Shown here: in pieces, positions 34,058 to 43,921 of the stretch
Layout: each line of letters starts with the position of its first letter
How positions within the stretch are numbered: the first letter of the stretch is position 1
The notes under the pieces: generated by a model
The model's input: only the letters and a program-made list of their open reading frames with translations
What the model was told of the DNA's origin: nothing
The model's database searches: none
Assembly (NCBI GenBank): GCA_907163375.1
Contig: CAJQUW010007563.1
Coordinates: 17,501 to 81,500 of the forward strand
Origin: Prostheceraeus crozeri
Taxonomy: Eukaryota > Platyhelminthes > Polycladida > Euryleptidae
Length of the DNA stretch: 64,000 nucleotides
Reading direction: 5' to 3'
Position numbers and translations under genes: made by a program

Positions 34058-35392
34058 ATGTCTTCGCTTATCGAAAATAAATTTAGATTAGACGATCCTC
34101 CGTTCGTCAGTAATAATCAAAAAAAGAATGACTATATAAGAATTGCTATGAATCCCGGATCTTCCAGTAGAGTAAATACTGGAGGTGATTTAATTTTTGA
34201 AGTTGATAATCAGCAGAGTTATATATATTTACCTGATTCGTTTTTACATTGTGAATATTCTTTATATAGTGATGCCAATTTTACAACACCATTACCAGAA
34301 AGCGATAATATTGCACTAGAGAATAATTTCTTTCCAAGATTATTTACACAAATGCGTTTAGATGTTGCAACTCAAAATATAGAAACAATAAGTGATTCTC
34401 CAGGTGTAATTGATACTATGCTTAGATTTGTAACAATTGGTGAAAATAATAAAAAGTATGAAATCGAAGGTTGGTTTCCTGATACTAATGATGGTATAAT
34501 TGTTGATGATTTAACTCACGCTGGAACAGATGCCGCAGGAATTGCGAAAGATGTAGAAAATATTGCAAAACATTTAAATAAAACAAATAATGATGCATAT
34601 AAAGAAAGACGTGAATTTAACAAAAAAAGTAAACAGACAGTAAATTGGTCATTGTCTCCATTATTCGGATATTTAGATTATGATAAAATATCATATCAAT
34701 TAAAATTTAAATTAATAATTCATCGTACAGCAAATAATGAATTAATCTTTTTTGGTAAGATTGGAAAAAAAGCATATTTAAAAATTGATAGACTTGAATG
34801 GTGTATTAAGCATATTACTCCTAGTTTAGAGATTGAAACAGCTATTGCAAAAAGATTAAATACTAACAAACCAATTCCAGTAAATTTTCTAAAGAGAACT
34901 GCTAGTTCAGTAACTTTTTCCGAACAAAGATTTAACTGGCATTTTACTAGAATTGCGAATACCCCAAGATATTTATTACTAACATTTCAAAGAAATAATT
35001 CTCCAAGTTTTGATAAGAACAATAATATCTTCCATATTAATACAATTCGAAGTTTACAAGTTTCATTAAATCAAACCCGTTATCCAATTGATCCATTAAG
35101 ATTCGATGATACCAATAATCAATTTATGGAAGGATATGATTCTTATCGAAATCTTTGTATAGAATTTGGAGTTGAACCACAATTAACTCCTGGAGATTGG
35201 AGACATTTATATCCTGTTTTCTGTTTCGATTTAAGTGCACAATCTGAAGATATTATCAAGACTGGCTGTGATGTAACAATTAATATTGAAAAAAAAGATT
35301 CCACAACTTCATTGATGGCTTATGGTTTATTGCTAGAAGATGTAAAATATTCTATTGAAATTCTTAATGGAAAGATGGTAAGGATAAGTTAA
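34058..35392 (+). CDS. Double jelly-roll major capsid protein
   Basis: The hexon-like capsid subunit, 444 residues, has an ATG at 34058 after tataaaaATG. The N terminus (LIENKFRLDDPPF) and the beta-rich body with RVNTGGDLIFEVDNQQSYIY, FFPRLFTQMRLDVATQNIET and a C-terminal half beginning around NWSLSPLFGYLDYD fit Polinton major capsid proteins in order and length (usually about 430-650). The protein would trimerise and tile an icosahedral shell. It lies between the pVI-like and pX-like genes, and a tandem AT-rich repeat follows. Confidence 0.85.
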   Translation: MSSLIENKFRLDDPPFVSNNQKKNDYIRIAMNPGSSSRVNTGGDLIFEVDNQQSYIYLPDSFLHCEYSLYSDANFTTPLPESDNIALENNFFPRLFTQMRLDVATQNIETISDSPGVIDTMLRFVTIGENNKKYEIEGWFPDTNDGIIVDDLTHAGTDAAGIAKDVENIAKHLNKTNNDAYKERREFNKKSKQTVNWSLSPLFGYLDYDKISYQLKFKLIIHRTANNELIFFGKIGKKAYLKIDRLEWCIKHITPSLEIETAIAKRLNTNKPIPVNFLKRTASSVTFSEQRFNWHFTRIANTPRYLLLTFQRNNSPSFDKNNNIFHINTIRSLQVSLNQTRYPIDPLRFDDTNNQFMEGYDSYRNLCIEFGVEPQLTPGDWRHLYPVFCFDLSAQSEDIIKTGCDVTINIEKKDSTTSLMAYGLLLEDVKYSIEILNGKMVRIS

Positions 35393-35394
35393 TT

Positions 35395-35560
35395 AAAATT
35401 TTTTCATAACTAGAATAGATTAAAAATTCTTAACTTAAAATTTTTCATAACTAGAATAGATTAAAATTTTTTGGTAACTTAAAATTTTTTAGTAACTTGA
35501 ATTTTTTTAATAACTAGAATAGATTAAAATTTTTTGGTAACTTAAAATTTTTTTATTAAA
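35395..35560. repeat. AT-rich tandem repeat after the capsid gene
   Basis: Alternating blocks of TAACTAGAATAGATTAAAAT and TTTTTTGGTAACTTAAAATT fill the spacer between the capsid and pX-like genes. A promoter or 3'-end role is possible. Confidence 0.7.
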
Positions 35561-35561
35561 A

Positions 35562-36044
35562 ATGTCGCAAGCGAAAGGTAATAATAATAAAACTGTTGAA
35601 TTAAAATTACGTAATATTGTTGACAAAAATACCCCTAAAACTATTACGATTAACAAAAAAAAGTATTACGTAAGTAAACCAATGATAGAGAATATTCAAT
35701 TACAAGAAGAAAAGAATGGCGGGATTCTCCCATTAATTCCACTAATAATAGATGGCATAGCTGCAGCAGGAAGTGTTGCAGGTGGGACAGCTGGTATTGT
35801 CCAAGTAGTAAATAAAAATAAATCAGAGAAGGCAGCATTAGAAGAACAAAAACGACATAATAGAGAGTTAGAGAAAGTTGCTAGGGGTGAAGGAGTAGTA
35901 GATAATTTTATTAGTAAATTAAAATTAGTTGATGAAGGAAAACGAGTTCTTAAAAATATTCTCCACAATGTTGATGATTTAATTGAAATTAAAGAAACTA
36001 AAGATGGTTCTGGAATATATCTAAGTCCTAGTATGATTCGGTAA
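35562..36044 (+). CDS. pX-like core or membrane-associated protein
   Basis: This 160-residue frame has a basic N terminus. A hydrophobic Gly/Ala-rich segment, GGILPLIPLIIDGIAAAGSV then AGGTAGIVQVVNK (about residues 55-88), is followed by a charged helix with ALEEQKRHNRELEKVARG. The GG(I/F)LPL.P.I..G.AAAGSVAGG pattern is typical of the small X- or VI-like virion proteins of Polintons and adintoviruses. It probably sits on the inner face of the capsid or with the genome, and is a likely protease substrate. GC-rich stem-loops follow the stop (36053-36079). Confidence 0.6.
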   Translation: MSQAKGNNNKTVELKLRNIVDKNTPKTITINKKKYYVSKPMIENIQLQEEKNGGILPLIPLIIDGIAAAGSVAGGTAGIVQVVNKNKSEKAALEEQKRHNRELEKVARGEGVVDNFISKLKLVDEGKRVLKNILHNVDDLIEIKETKDGSGIYLSPSMIR

Positions 36045-36052
36045 TAACCTCA

Positions 36053-36079
36053 GGACCTTTGGTCCCATCGGCTAAAGCC
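36053..36079. repeat. Two GC-rich stem-loops after the pX-like gene
   Basis: GGACCTTTGGTCC (36053-36065) and GGCTAAAGCC (36070-36079) stand in an otherwise AT-rich spacer. Confidence 0.7.
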
Positions 36080-36143
36080 TCTGAACAAAGTTCTATTAGG
36101 TAAAACATTTATTTTATCTTTTAAATTTTTTTTATCTTTTAAA

Positions 36144-37433
36144 ATGAATTCTACAAATTCTGAAAATTTAATTAAATTAAAAATTTCTAATTTAGATTTA
36201 TTAAATTATCTATTAAACAAAAATAAAAACTCAAATTGTCAGCATATTGGAGGTGACATACAAAAAGCATTAGACAACTTTCCGGGATTTATTTGGAGTA
36301 AATATTCGAAAGAAAAACATCTTCCTGGTCATTCATATACCGGTCCAGGAACTCGATTAGATATAAGACTAGATGAGAATAATAATCCAAAACCAGGTGA
36401 AGAACCAATAAATAGAGTAGATGCCGCCGCTTACAGGCATGATTTAGCTTATCGAAATCATGATCTAAGTTCTCGACATGCAGCTGATAAGAAGATGATT
36501 CAAGAATTAGATAGTATTCAAAATCCTACATTTAGAGAAAAAATTGAAAGAATGTTTGTTAAGAAAGCTTTACAAGCTAAAATATTATTCGGTCAGGGTT
36601 TAAATGAAACGACAGCAAAGCTGTCTGAGAGCAACGCTCGAACCTACGCGTCCGAAATTCATAGGGAATACAGAAAGCCTAAATATTTTTTGAAAGTAAA
36701 AGTATTTAATAAAGATGATATTTGGAGTGCTGATCTAATTCATATGCCGAATGAAAGGGACTACAAATACGCATTGACCGTTATAGATTTTTATACACGA
36801 TACTCTTCGGTAAAGCCTTTAAAAAATAAAAGTGGTCTATCAGTTAAATATGCGTTTGAAGAAATCTTTAAAGAAAGTAATAGAAAGCCAAGGAAATTGT
36901 TTGTGGATAAAGGATCGGAATTTTATAACAGAAACGTTCAGCCACTATTTGAAACTGTTTATTCAACTGAAAACGCAGGAAAAGCTGTAGTGATAGAAAG
37001 ATTCAATCGGACGTTAAAAAATAAATTATTCAAGAAATTTACTGAGCAAAGAAATCAGAAATGGTTGAAGATATTACCAGGAGTTGTAGAAGAGTACAAT
37101 AATAAAGTTCATTCTGGTATTGAAGAAACTCCAAAGAATGCTTCTGACGACCCTTATTTGATACGAAAGAAAATAATCGAGAATAATAATTTGAATGAGA
37201 GTAATCCGAATTTGCAGAAACTTAAGCCGAAATTTAAAATTGGAGATAGAGTTAGAATATTTAAATATAAGAATAAATTTGAAAAAGGCTTTGTTGGCTA
37301 TTGGACTAAAGAAATATTTGAAATTTGTAAAATAAATCAAACTTATCCGTTTACTTATGAAATTAAAGATTTAGATAATGAGGATATCAGAGGCCGTTTT
37401 TATCAAAATGAATTACAACGAACTGATTTTTAA
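36144..37433 (+). CDS. Fused phospholipase A2-like domain and retroviral-type integrase
   Basis: This is one open frame of 429 residues with two enzyme domains. Residues about 40-140 hold a parvovirus VP1-like phospholipase A2 pattern: a calcium-loop motif (YTGPGTRLD) and the catalytic His-Asp helix (DAAAYRHDLAYRNHD). After a linker of about 25 residues (near 152-176), the C-terminal part is a DDE integrase: DIWSADLIHM (first Asp), LFVDKGSEFYN (second Asp) and VIERFNRTLKNK (Glu). An SH3/chromo-like tail follows (FKIGDRVRIFKYKNKF...GYWTKEIFEI). The integrase would insert the element and make the 6-bp duplication; the phospholipase would help a particle cross membranes. Two GC-rich stem-loops (36611-36639) encode the linker. 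Confidence 0.85.
   Translation: MNSTNSENLIKLKISNLDLLNYLLNKNKNSNCQHIGGDIQKALDNFPGFIWSKYSKEKHLPGHSYTGPGTRLDIRLDENNNPKPGEEPINRVDAAAYRHDLAYRNHDLSSRHAADKKMIQELDSIQNPTFREKIERMFVKKALQAKILFGQGLNETTAKLSESNARTYASEIHREYRKPKYFLKVKVFNKDDIWSADLIHMPNERDYKYALTVIDFYTRYSSVKPLKNKSGLSVKYAFEEIFKESNRKPRKLFVDKGSEFYNRNVQPLFETVYSTENAGKAVVIERFNRTLKNKLFKKFTEQRNQKWLKILPGVVEEYNNKVHSGIEETPKNASDDPYLIRKKIIENNNLNESNPNLQKLKPKFKIGDRVRIFKYKNKFEKGFVGYWTKEIFEICKINQTYPFTYEIKDLDNEDIRGRFYQNELQRTDF
36611..36639. repeat. Stem-loop pair at the phospholipase/integrase junction
   Basis: GACAGCAAAGCTGTC (36611-36625) and GAGCAACGCTC (36629-36639) are read through in frame at the boundary of the two domains. They look like the stem-loops that elsewhere sit after genes. 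Confidence 0.7.
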
Positions 37434-37915
37434 TTATCATTATTATTATTATTATTTTTATTATTCAATTCTAACATAATAGCAAGAAATGATACTCCTT
37501 TTTGTAATTTAAATAAAACATAAAGACATAATTGACCGCAATATGTAGTTCCTGGTTTTTGAATTTGAAATGTATTATAAATTCCATTGCCAAGTAATTT
37601 TTTGACTTCGTTTGTAGGTGGAAGTCCGTATGAGTCAAAATAATAATTAGAACAGTTTATATTTCTTTGTCCTGCTGACCAATGTACACCTTTTTCATCT
37701 GACGTATGAAGATTGGTTACGAAATTTACAGTTATTGATGGAACTTTGTTCCGGGAACTGAAGGTTCCTGTTGGCTTATTTTTTAGGAATTGTAATTCGT
37801 CTCTCATTAGAACATGAAAATTCTTTATTCCTAATTGATTTGCAATTTTCTTTAGGTCGAAATTTGTCGTAGTTTGCGTTCCATATAATTTAAAAAACTC
37901 ATTTATGTTGCTCAT
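37430..37915 (-). CDS. Adenain-like maturation cysteine protease
   Basis: This 161-residue frame on the minus strand has an ATG at 37915, and its stop overlaps the end of the integrase gene. It shows GVHWSAG with the catalytic His, YYFDSYGLPPTNEV with the Asp of the triad, and TTYCGQLCLYVLFKL with the catalytic Cys, the order of the adenovirus protease/Ulp1-like family found in Polintons. The Asn run near the C terminus is low-complexity. It would process the pVI- and pX-like proteins and the capsid. Two GC-rich stem-loops (37740-37752 and 37754-37768) lie inside the frame. Confidence 0.9.
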   Translation of the reverse strand: MSNINEFFKLYGTQTTTNFDLKKIANQLGIKNFHVLMRDELQFLKNKPTGTFSSRNKVPSITVNFVTNLHTSDEKGVHWSAGQRNINCSNYYFDSYGLPPTNEVKKLLGNGIYNTFQIQKPGTTYCGQLCLYVLFKLQKGVSFLAIMLELNNKNNNNNNDN

Positions 37916-37919
37916 TTTA

Positions 37920-38751
37920 TAATAAAAAAAATTTCTTAAGGGACCCCTAGAAGTCAGAAGGGAGGGGGTATTGATTTAAAACTGTTCTCTAATGATGTCT
38001 TTCCTTACTACTTATTCGATTTTGAAATGATTATATTATAATTATTCTAATCTATATTGTTTTATATATTTCCATTTTCTTCATGAACTTCATTTGTAAA
38101 ATATGTTTCATCGTTAAAATGATTGTTTAAAATTGCCATAACAACTAACCCGCATATCGGCGTTTATGCGTTCTGTGTTCACAAGAAGAATTTTATTGTC
38201 ATTTGCTTTTATTGTCAATGCACTCTTATGTGCTTAATCTATTCATGTCTTCACAATGGGAAGTACTTTACTACCCGTATGTGTTTGGCAAACGCTAAAT
38301 GAATTTTGAAAACAGACTTTACAAATGGATTTTGAAAACAGACTTTGCAAATGGATTTTGAAAATAGATTTTGAAAACAGATTCTGAAAATAATTTACGT
38401 AGGGGTAAATTGAAATGTCAAAACTTTACGCACGCGTAAGTTGAAATGCCAAAAGTTTACCGATGAGTAAATTGAAATGACAAGAGATAGCACGATAATT
38501 TTAGGGGAAAGCTGCTAGATGTTTCTCTCTCTTCAATCTCTCTCTCTTCAATTATCAGCCAGTGTACGGGTTCATTGAATAATTTTGAGTTTATGAGTTA
38601 CAATGATCTTCTAGTTCACACAATTAGTACTTTAAATAATGTTGAGCATACAATAACGAAGAATGACTAAGTAATAATTGCGTCTTCTTAATTTATCATA
38701 ATGCTGTAATCTTAATAATAATTGAGAACCATTTCACCTGTTTTTAATTGA
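37920..38751. other. Noncoding right part of the Polinton
   Basis: No gene seen. A short tandem repeat (about 38290-38395, tggattttgaaaacagactt units) and three degenerate gtaaattgaaatg motifs follow. It could hold the replication or packaging signals next to the terminal repeat. Confidence 0.5.
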
Positions 38752-39230
38752 GATAACGAAGGATATATTCTTGCGGTTTCATCCACTTTTGTTTCTTCCA
38801 TTTTTAAAGAAATATTATTACTCACATGATATATTTTGAAAACCTGAAAGATGGATAAAATTCATGAATTTGAAATTCTTAACTTTTATGATTTTCGGTG
38901 TCCTGGAACGGTCATGATTTAAGCGAGAAAATTGTTATTCTCAAATTTTGAGATTCTTAACTTTTATGATTTTCGGTGTCCTGGAACGGTCATGATTTTA
39001 AGGGTGAAAATTGTAATTCTCAAATTTTGAGATTTTGAAAAATTTGAAAAATTGGGTGTTTTTAAAAACGCTTAAATTTTCGCCCTTCGGCCTTCGGCCA
39101 CGTGAAATTTGAAGTCTACCTAAATTTTTGAAATTTTTGAAATTTTGATTTTTTGAAAAAACCAGCAAAAGTGTGACATCCGGCGCAAGCGAAGCGAAGC
39201 GTCGCGCCGGATGTCACACTATATACTACT
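38752..39230 (-). repeat. Polinton right terminal inverted repeat
   Basis: It mirrors 23107-23600 with about three base differences and a shorter CTTCG-type loop in the tip hairpin. It carries, inverted, the promoter-like region and first codons of the 23551 gene. Confidence 0.92.
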
Positions 39231-39236
39231 AGTCTC

Positions 39237-41280
39237 AACCGTTTACAAGTTAAAAATAAAGTTTCAATAGTGTCTACGTTAGAAATAAAGTTTTATCTGT
39301 TTGTAAAGTACGATCGTAGGATTTACTAGTTTGCAAGTTAGACTCAGCATTCTACTAGTTGTAAATGAAAAATATCGTTTCAACAGTTTACAGATTAAAA
39401 TAAAGTTTCAATAGTGTGTATGATGGAAATAAAGTTTAAGCGCTGTGTGCGTTAGAAATAAAGTTTCAGCCGTTTACAAGTTAAAAATAAAGTTTCAACA
39501 GTGTGTACGTTAGAAATAAAGTTTTAGCTGTTTATATGTTAGAAACAAAATAAAGTTTCAAGAGTTTACAAGTTGAAAAATAAATTTCAACAGTGTGTAC
39601 GTTAGAAATAAATGAAAGTAAGAACTTCATCGTCTGAGTATTCAAAGCATGTTTTGTAAATCAAATGTGTGTAGTCCTGACATGATAGAATCGCGTTAGA
39701 AATAAAGTTTCAGCCGTTTACAAGTTAAAAATAGAGTTTCAACAGTGTGTACGTTAAAAATATAGTTTTAGCTGTTTATATGTTAGAAACAAAATAAAGT
39801 TTCAACAGTTTACAAGTTGAAAAATAAAGTTTCAACAGTGTGTACGTTAGAAAAAAATGAAAGTAAGAACTTCATCGTATGAGTATTCAAAGCATGTTTT
39901 GTAAATCAAATGTGTGTAGTCCTGACATGATAGAATCAAGCTTGACAAACGCGTATGTCAAGTTCATTTGATTCTATCATGTCAGGACTACACACATTTG
40001 ATTTACAAAACATGCTTTGAATACTCATACGATGAAGTTCTTACTTTCATTTTTTTCTAACGTACACACTGTTGAAACTTTATTTTTCAACTTGTAAACT
40101 GTTGAAATTTTATTTTGTTTCTAACATATAAACAGCTAAAACTTTATTTCTAACGTACACACTGTTGAAACTCTATTTTTAACTTGTAAACTGTTGAAAC
40201 TTTATTTTGTTTCTAACATATAAACAGCTAAAACTTTATTTCTAACGTACACACTGTTGAAACTTTATTTTTAACTTGTAAACGGCTGAAACTTTATTTC
40301 TAACGCGATTCTATCATGTCAGGACTACACACATTTGATTTACAAAACATGCTTTGAATACTCAGACGATGAAGTTCTTACTTTCATTTATTTCTAACGT
40401 ACACACTGTTGAAACTTTATTTTTCAACTTGTAAACTGTTGAAACTTTATTTTGTTTCTAACATATAAACAGCTAAAACTTTATTTCTAACGTACACACT
40501 GTTGAAACTTTATTTTTAACTTGTAAACGGCTGAAACGATATTTTTCATTTACAACTAGTAGAATGCTGAGTCGAACTTGCAAACTAGTAAATCCTACGA
40601 TCGTACTTTACAAACAGATAAAACTTTATTTCTAACGTAGACACTATTGAAACTTTATTTTTAACTTGTAAAGGGTTGAGACTTTATTTCTATCGTACAC
40701 ACTATTGAAACTTTATTTTCAATTTGTAAACTGTTGAAACTTCATTTTATTTCTAACATACAAGCGCATAAAACTTTATTCTTAACTTGTAAACTGGTGA
40801 AGCTTCATTTTATTTCTAACATACAAACAGATAAAATTTTATTCTTAACATACGCACTATTGAAACATTAGTTTTAACTTGTAAACGGTTGAAACTTTAT
40901 TTTATTTCTAACGCACAAACGCCTAAAACTTTATCTCTAACGTACACACTGTTGAAACTTTATTTTTAATCTGTAAACTGTTGAAACTATATCTTTCGTT
41001 TACAAATAGTAGAACGCTTAGTCTAACTTGCAAACTAGTAAATCCTACAATCTCATTTTACAAACAGATAAAACTTTATTTCTAAAGTATACACAGTTGA
41101 AACTTTATTTTTAATCGACAAACTGTTGAAACTTTATTCTATTTCTAACACACAAACAGCTTAAACTTTATTTTTAACATAAACGCTATTGAAACTTTAT
41201 TTTGTAATCTGTAAACTGTTGAAACTATATCTTTCATTTACAAATAATAAAACGCTTAGTTTAACTTGCAAACTAGTAAA
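39237..41280. repeat. Central AATAAA tandem arrays and palindrome centre
   Basis: The plus-strand array runs to about 39930. CTTGACA (39941-39947) and TGTCAAG (39956-39962) flank an 8-base centre at about 39951, and the same array then returns in the opposite orientation (TTTATT) to about 41280. Around the centre the match is nearly perfect for about 700 bases each way. Larger blocks with tgtgtagtcctgacatgata are present twice per side. The right half keeps the empty targets of the Polinton (GAGACT, 40678-40683) and the piggyBac (TTAA, 41161-41164). Confidence 0.9.
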
Positions 41281-41374
41281 TCTTGTTCGTCATCGAATCT
41301 AACTGTTTAAATCTTCATCATGGAAATCAATGTTCCACAGTCATTTGAAAAAGATATGATCACCCCAAAGTGAT

Positions 41375-41608
41375 TTGATTATACCTATTTCTGTTGGTGA
41401 GAAAAAAGAATACATTTTACGTGATTTCATTCATGATAAAGACGCTTCATATGGAATAGTCGAGATGTTTGAATCTATTTTCTATTACCCCGTCGTCAAA
41501 CAAACTATACCCTCTATTGCTATCAAAATTACCAATGGTTTACAAGAGTGCATCCATGTGAAAGATACTAAATCCCTCGTAACTGTAGTGTTTCGGAAAA
41601 CAAAGTGA
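41375..41608 (+). CDS. Small conserved ORF, right copy
   Basis: The right-arm counterpart of 5244-5477, 77 residues with about three replacements, including FEMFES to VEMFES and VTLVF to VTVVF. Conservation of an open frame in both arms supports coding. No family recognised, and as on the left no ATG opens the frame. Confidence 0.45.
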   Translation: MIIPISVGEKKEYILRDFIHDKDASYGIVEMFESIFYYPVVKQTIPSIAIKITNGLQECIHVKDTKSLVTVVFRKTK

Positions 41609-41788
41609 AGTCATTGTGATATGTTTATTGAAATAAACATATTTGTGTATGAAAAAGTCTTTTCACGGATATAGGGGAATGGGCTGACTGTAGGCATATA
41701 TTCACAAGGAAGAAACGATCTCATGCGATACATAAAACAACCATGTATATCTACAAAAAGCAACATCAAAATACTGAGTTAAAGTTGA

Positions 41789-43480
41789 TTATGTCAATAC
41801 ATCTCCTGAATGTGGTAGCGTGAGTTTTATTCTTTTGGGTGGAGATATGTTTGTGTCAGGATGTCCATGTGGAAGAGATGTGTTATGTCCTATCCAACAC
41901 CTCTTATCCTCCCATGCTGAAAGCGCTCGTTTCTTGAACGTGTGCGTTTTCACAGTATGAACTTGAGATTTTAAGATTGTCATATTGACAAGCGTTATAG
42001 TTTTATTTTTATAGGCCTTCTTATAGGACCGATGTTTCATTTTGTGAACAATGGATTTTGATATACCTTTAGCACGCTTAATACTATCTGCACATTCTTT
42101 TAATTTCATGGAATACATTTTAGGACCGAGGAGAATCATTTCATCTATTTCCTTTCCTGCTGTTTCATCCTTAAAACAACCAAGTTTGGCTTTATTCTGT
42201 ATGGAATAGAGTGGATGAGTGGGATTGTAGTTAGATGTGTCGAAATATTTTTCTAATGACTTAGCTACTTCATTAAAATTTAAATCTTTTTGAGTTGTAA
42301 TACCTAAGAAGAAACTATTTGTATCACCACCCAACAAACGAACCTCTTTTACGAGAGGACATGGTTTTAGTATTTTATAAAAGAGTTGGTACATTTCAAG
42401 CTTAGAGTAATCTAATACAGCTTGGCCAATATAGATGGGCTTGCACAACTCAACTTCAGATTTGATCATTTTAACACCTACAAGGTCCTCATCGATAATG
42501 TCTCTATCAATGAAAAGAGGTGATGAGGTCAATTTGTGATATTTTTGATCATCAATGACTAGTTTGTAGTTCATGCGTTTTCTAACATCCTCCATCGTCT
42601 TACCAAATAGACTATTATTCTTTTACTTATAAAAATCTTTTTCAAAATTATTTTGGGCGAGTGCACGTTTCTGGCTGTTACTATCAATATATGGTTTGAG
42701 GAAGGCTTTCTGTCTAAATTTGATGATGCGGTGAACTGACTTTAGAAGCATGCCCATTTCTAAATAGAATTTTAGTATGCAGAAGTGTACGAGATAATTG
42801 TTCTTATCATATTGGGTGAGTAAAAGTTTGCGGCATGGTTTGTACCTTGGCTGTCCACACTCTGTTAAGTTATTATGAAATTGTGACATGAATGGTGAAA
42901 ACATATCTTCAGTCACTGCGGAAGAGGAAGTAACATGAAACTGTATTCTCTCCGTCACTTGACCCGTTTGAAAATCTATCTTAATATATTTTAGTTTAAG
43001 GTAGATGAGCGCCTTCATTCTAAAATTGTCTAAATTGTTGAAGAACGCTTCGATAATGTTAGAATTTTGAAGGAGCCACTCAGGAAAATCTACTATTTGA
43101 GTATGGGACTCCATGCAGTAGTCGCGTACTAAATTATTATGTGAAACATTAATGAGGGAGATGGTAGAGGTACCGTTGGTGTAGTGATCATTTGTATGCG
43201 TGGGTTGAAGTCTGTGCGAAGATCGCTGAAAGTGACTATCAAAAGAAACAGGGCACAAATCGCAAGGAAAGGAGATGTCATCGTCAGAATCAACTTCACC
43301 TCCGGAGATTGATGCCGCTTTGGGTTGACACACACGTTGTTTGATGTGTCGAAGGAGACTGTGCTTCCTTGTAAACATATGTCCGCAGTCGGCACATTCC
43401 CACTCGTTGCCTTGTCGCGAGAGTCCTGAGCTGGAACTCACATCACCTGAAAGAGAAATCATTCTGTCATCTCTGTTCAA
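41789..43480 (-). pseudogene. Zinc-finger/PolB locus, right-arm copy (fossil)
   Basis: The inverted counterpart of 1277-5062, reading toward the central array. It keeps the two zinc fingers and the C-terminal polymerase region with the Arg/Lys-rich tail (KRALSAWEDKRCWIGHNTSL). It is shorter than the left copy and looks broken in about two places. Shared parts are nearly identical to the left copy. Confidence 0.8.
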
Positions 43481-43921
43481 GTCTCAGTGTATTGTTACAA
43501 CCTACCTTGACTCAACGACTCTAAACTTTCCTCGAGAAGGGAGGGCGTTGGTGATGAAGTTGATGCCTGAAATTGAGGAAGATGCTATTAGCCACACGTT
43601 TGAGGGTGAAGAAATTTTCAACTTACCATTTCAACGAAATCAAGTTTAAGGTTGATACTTCAACAAGATAGAGACTTCACTCAAATAATACGTCTCAAAT
43701 TTGGAATTCACGAGAGAGCAGTTCACTTGTACGCCTCAAATAATAACAGAATTCGCTAGAGAACACTTCACTTATACGTCTCAAAGACAGAGTGAAATGA
43801 CACGAATGTCACTTTGCATATATACTTTCATATTCATCATTCATTGCCTGTTCATTCTGATTGGTTGCTTGTTGATACTTAAGAATTAGAAAACATTTCA
43901 AAGTCATTATTCACAGTCAAC

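Larger units (their letters stand above)
23101..39236. mobile_element. Polinton/Maverick-type virus-like element (fossil, nearly whole)
   Basis: The element is 23107-39230 (16.1 kb). It starts AGTAGTATATAGTGTGACAT and ends with the inverted counterpart, and is flanked by exact 6-bp copies of AGTCTC (23101-23106 and 39231-39236), as expected for Polintons. Terminal inverted repeats are about 494 bp (left) and 479 bp (right). The gene set covers PolB, packaging ATPase, adenain-like protease, integrase fused to a phospholipase-like domain, major and minor capsid proteins, and pVI- and pX-like proteins. It looks broken in about three places. The TIRs differ by about three bases plus a 15-bp length change in a short repeat, so it is young. 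The right arm of the outer element retains the empty target at 40678-40683. Confidence 0.95.
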
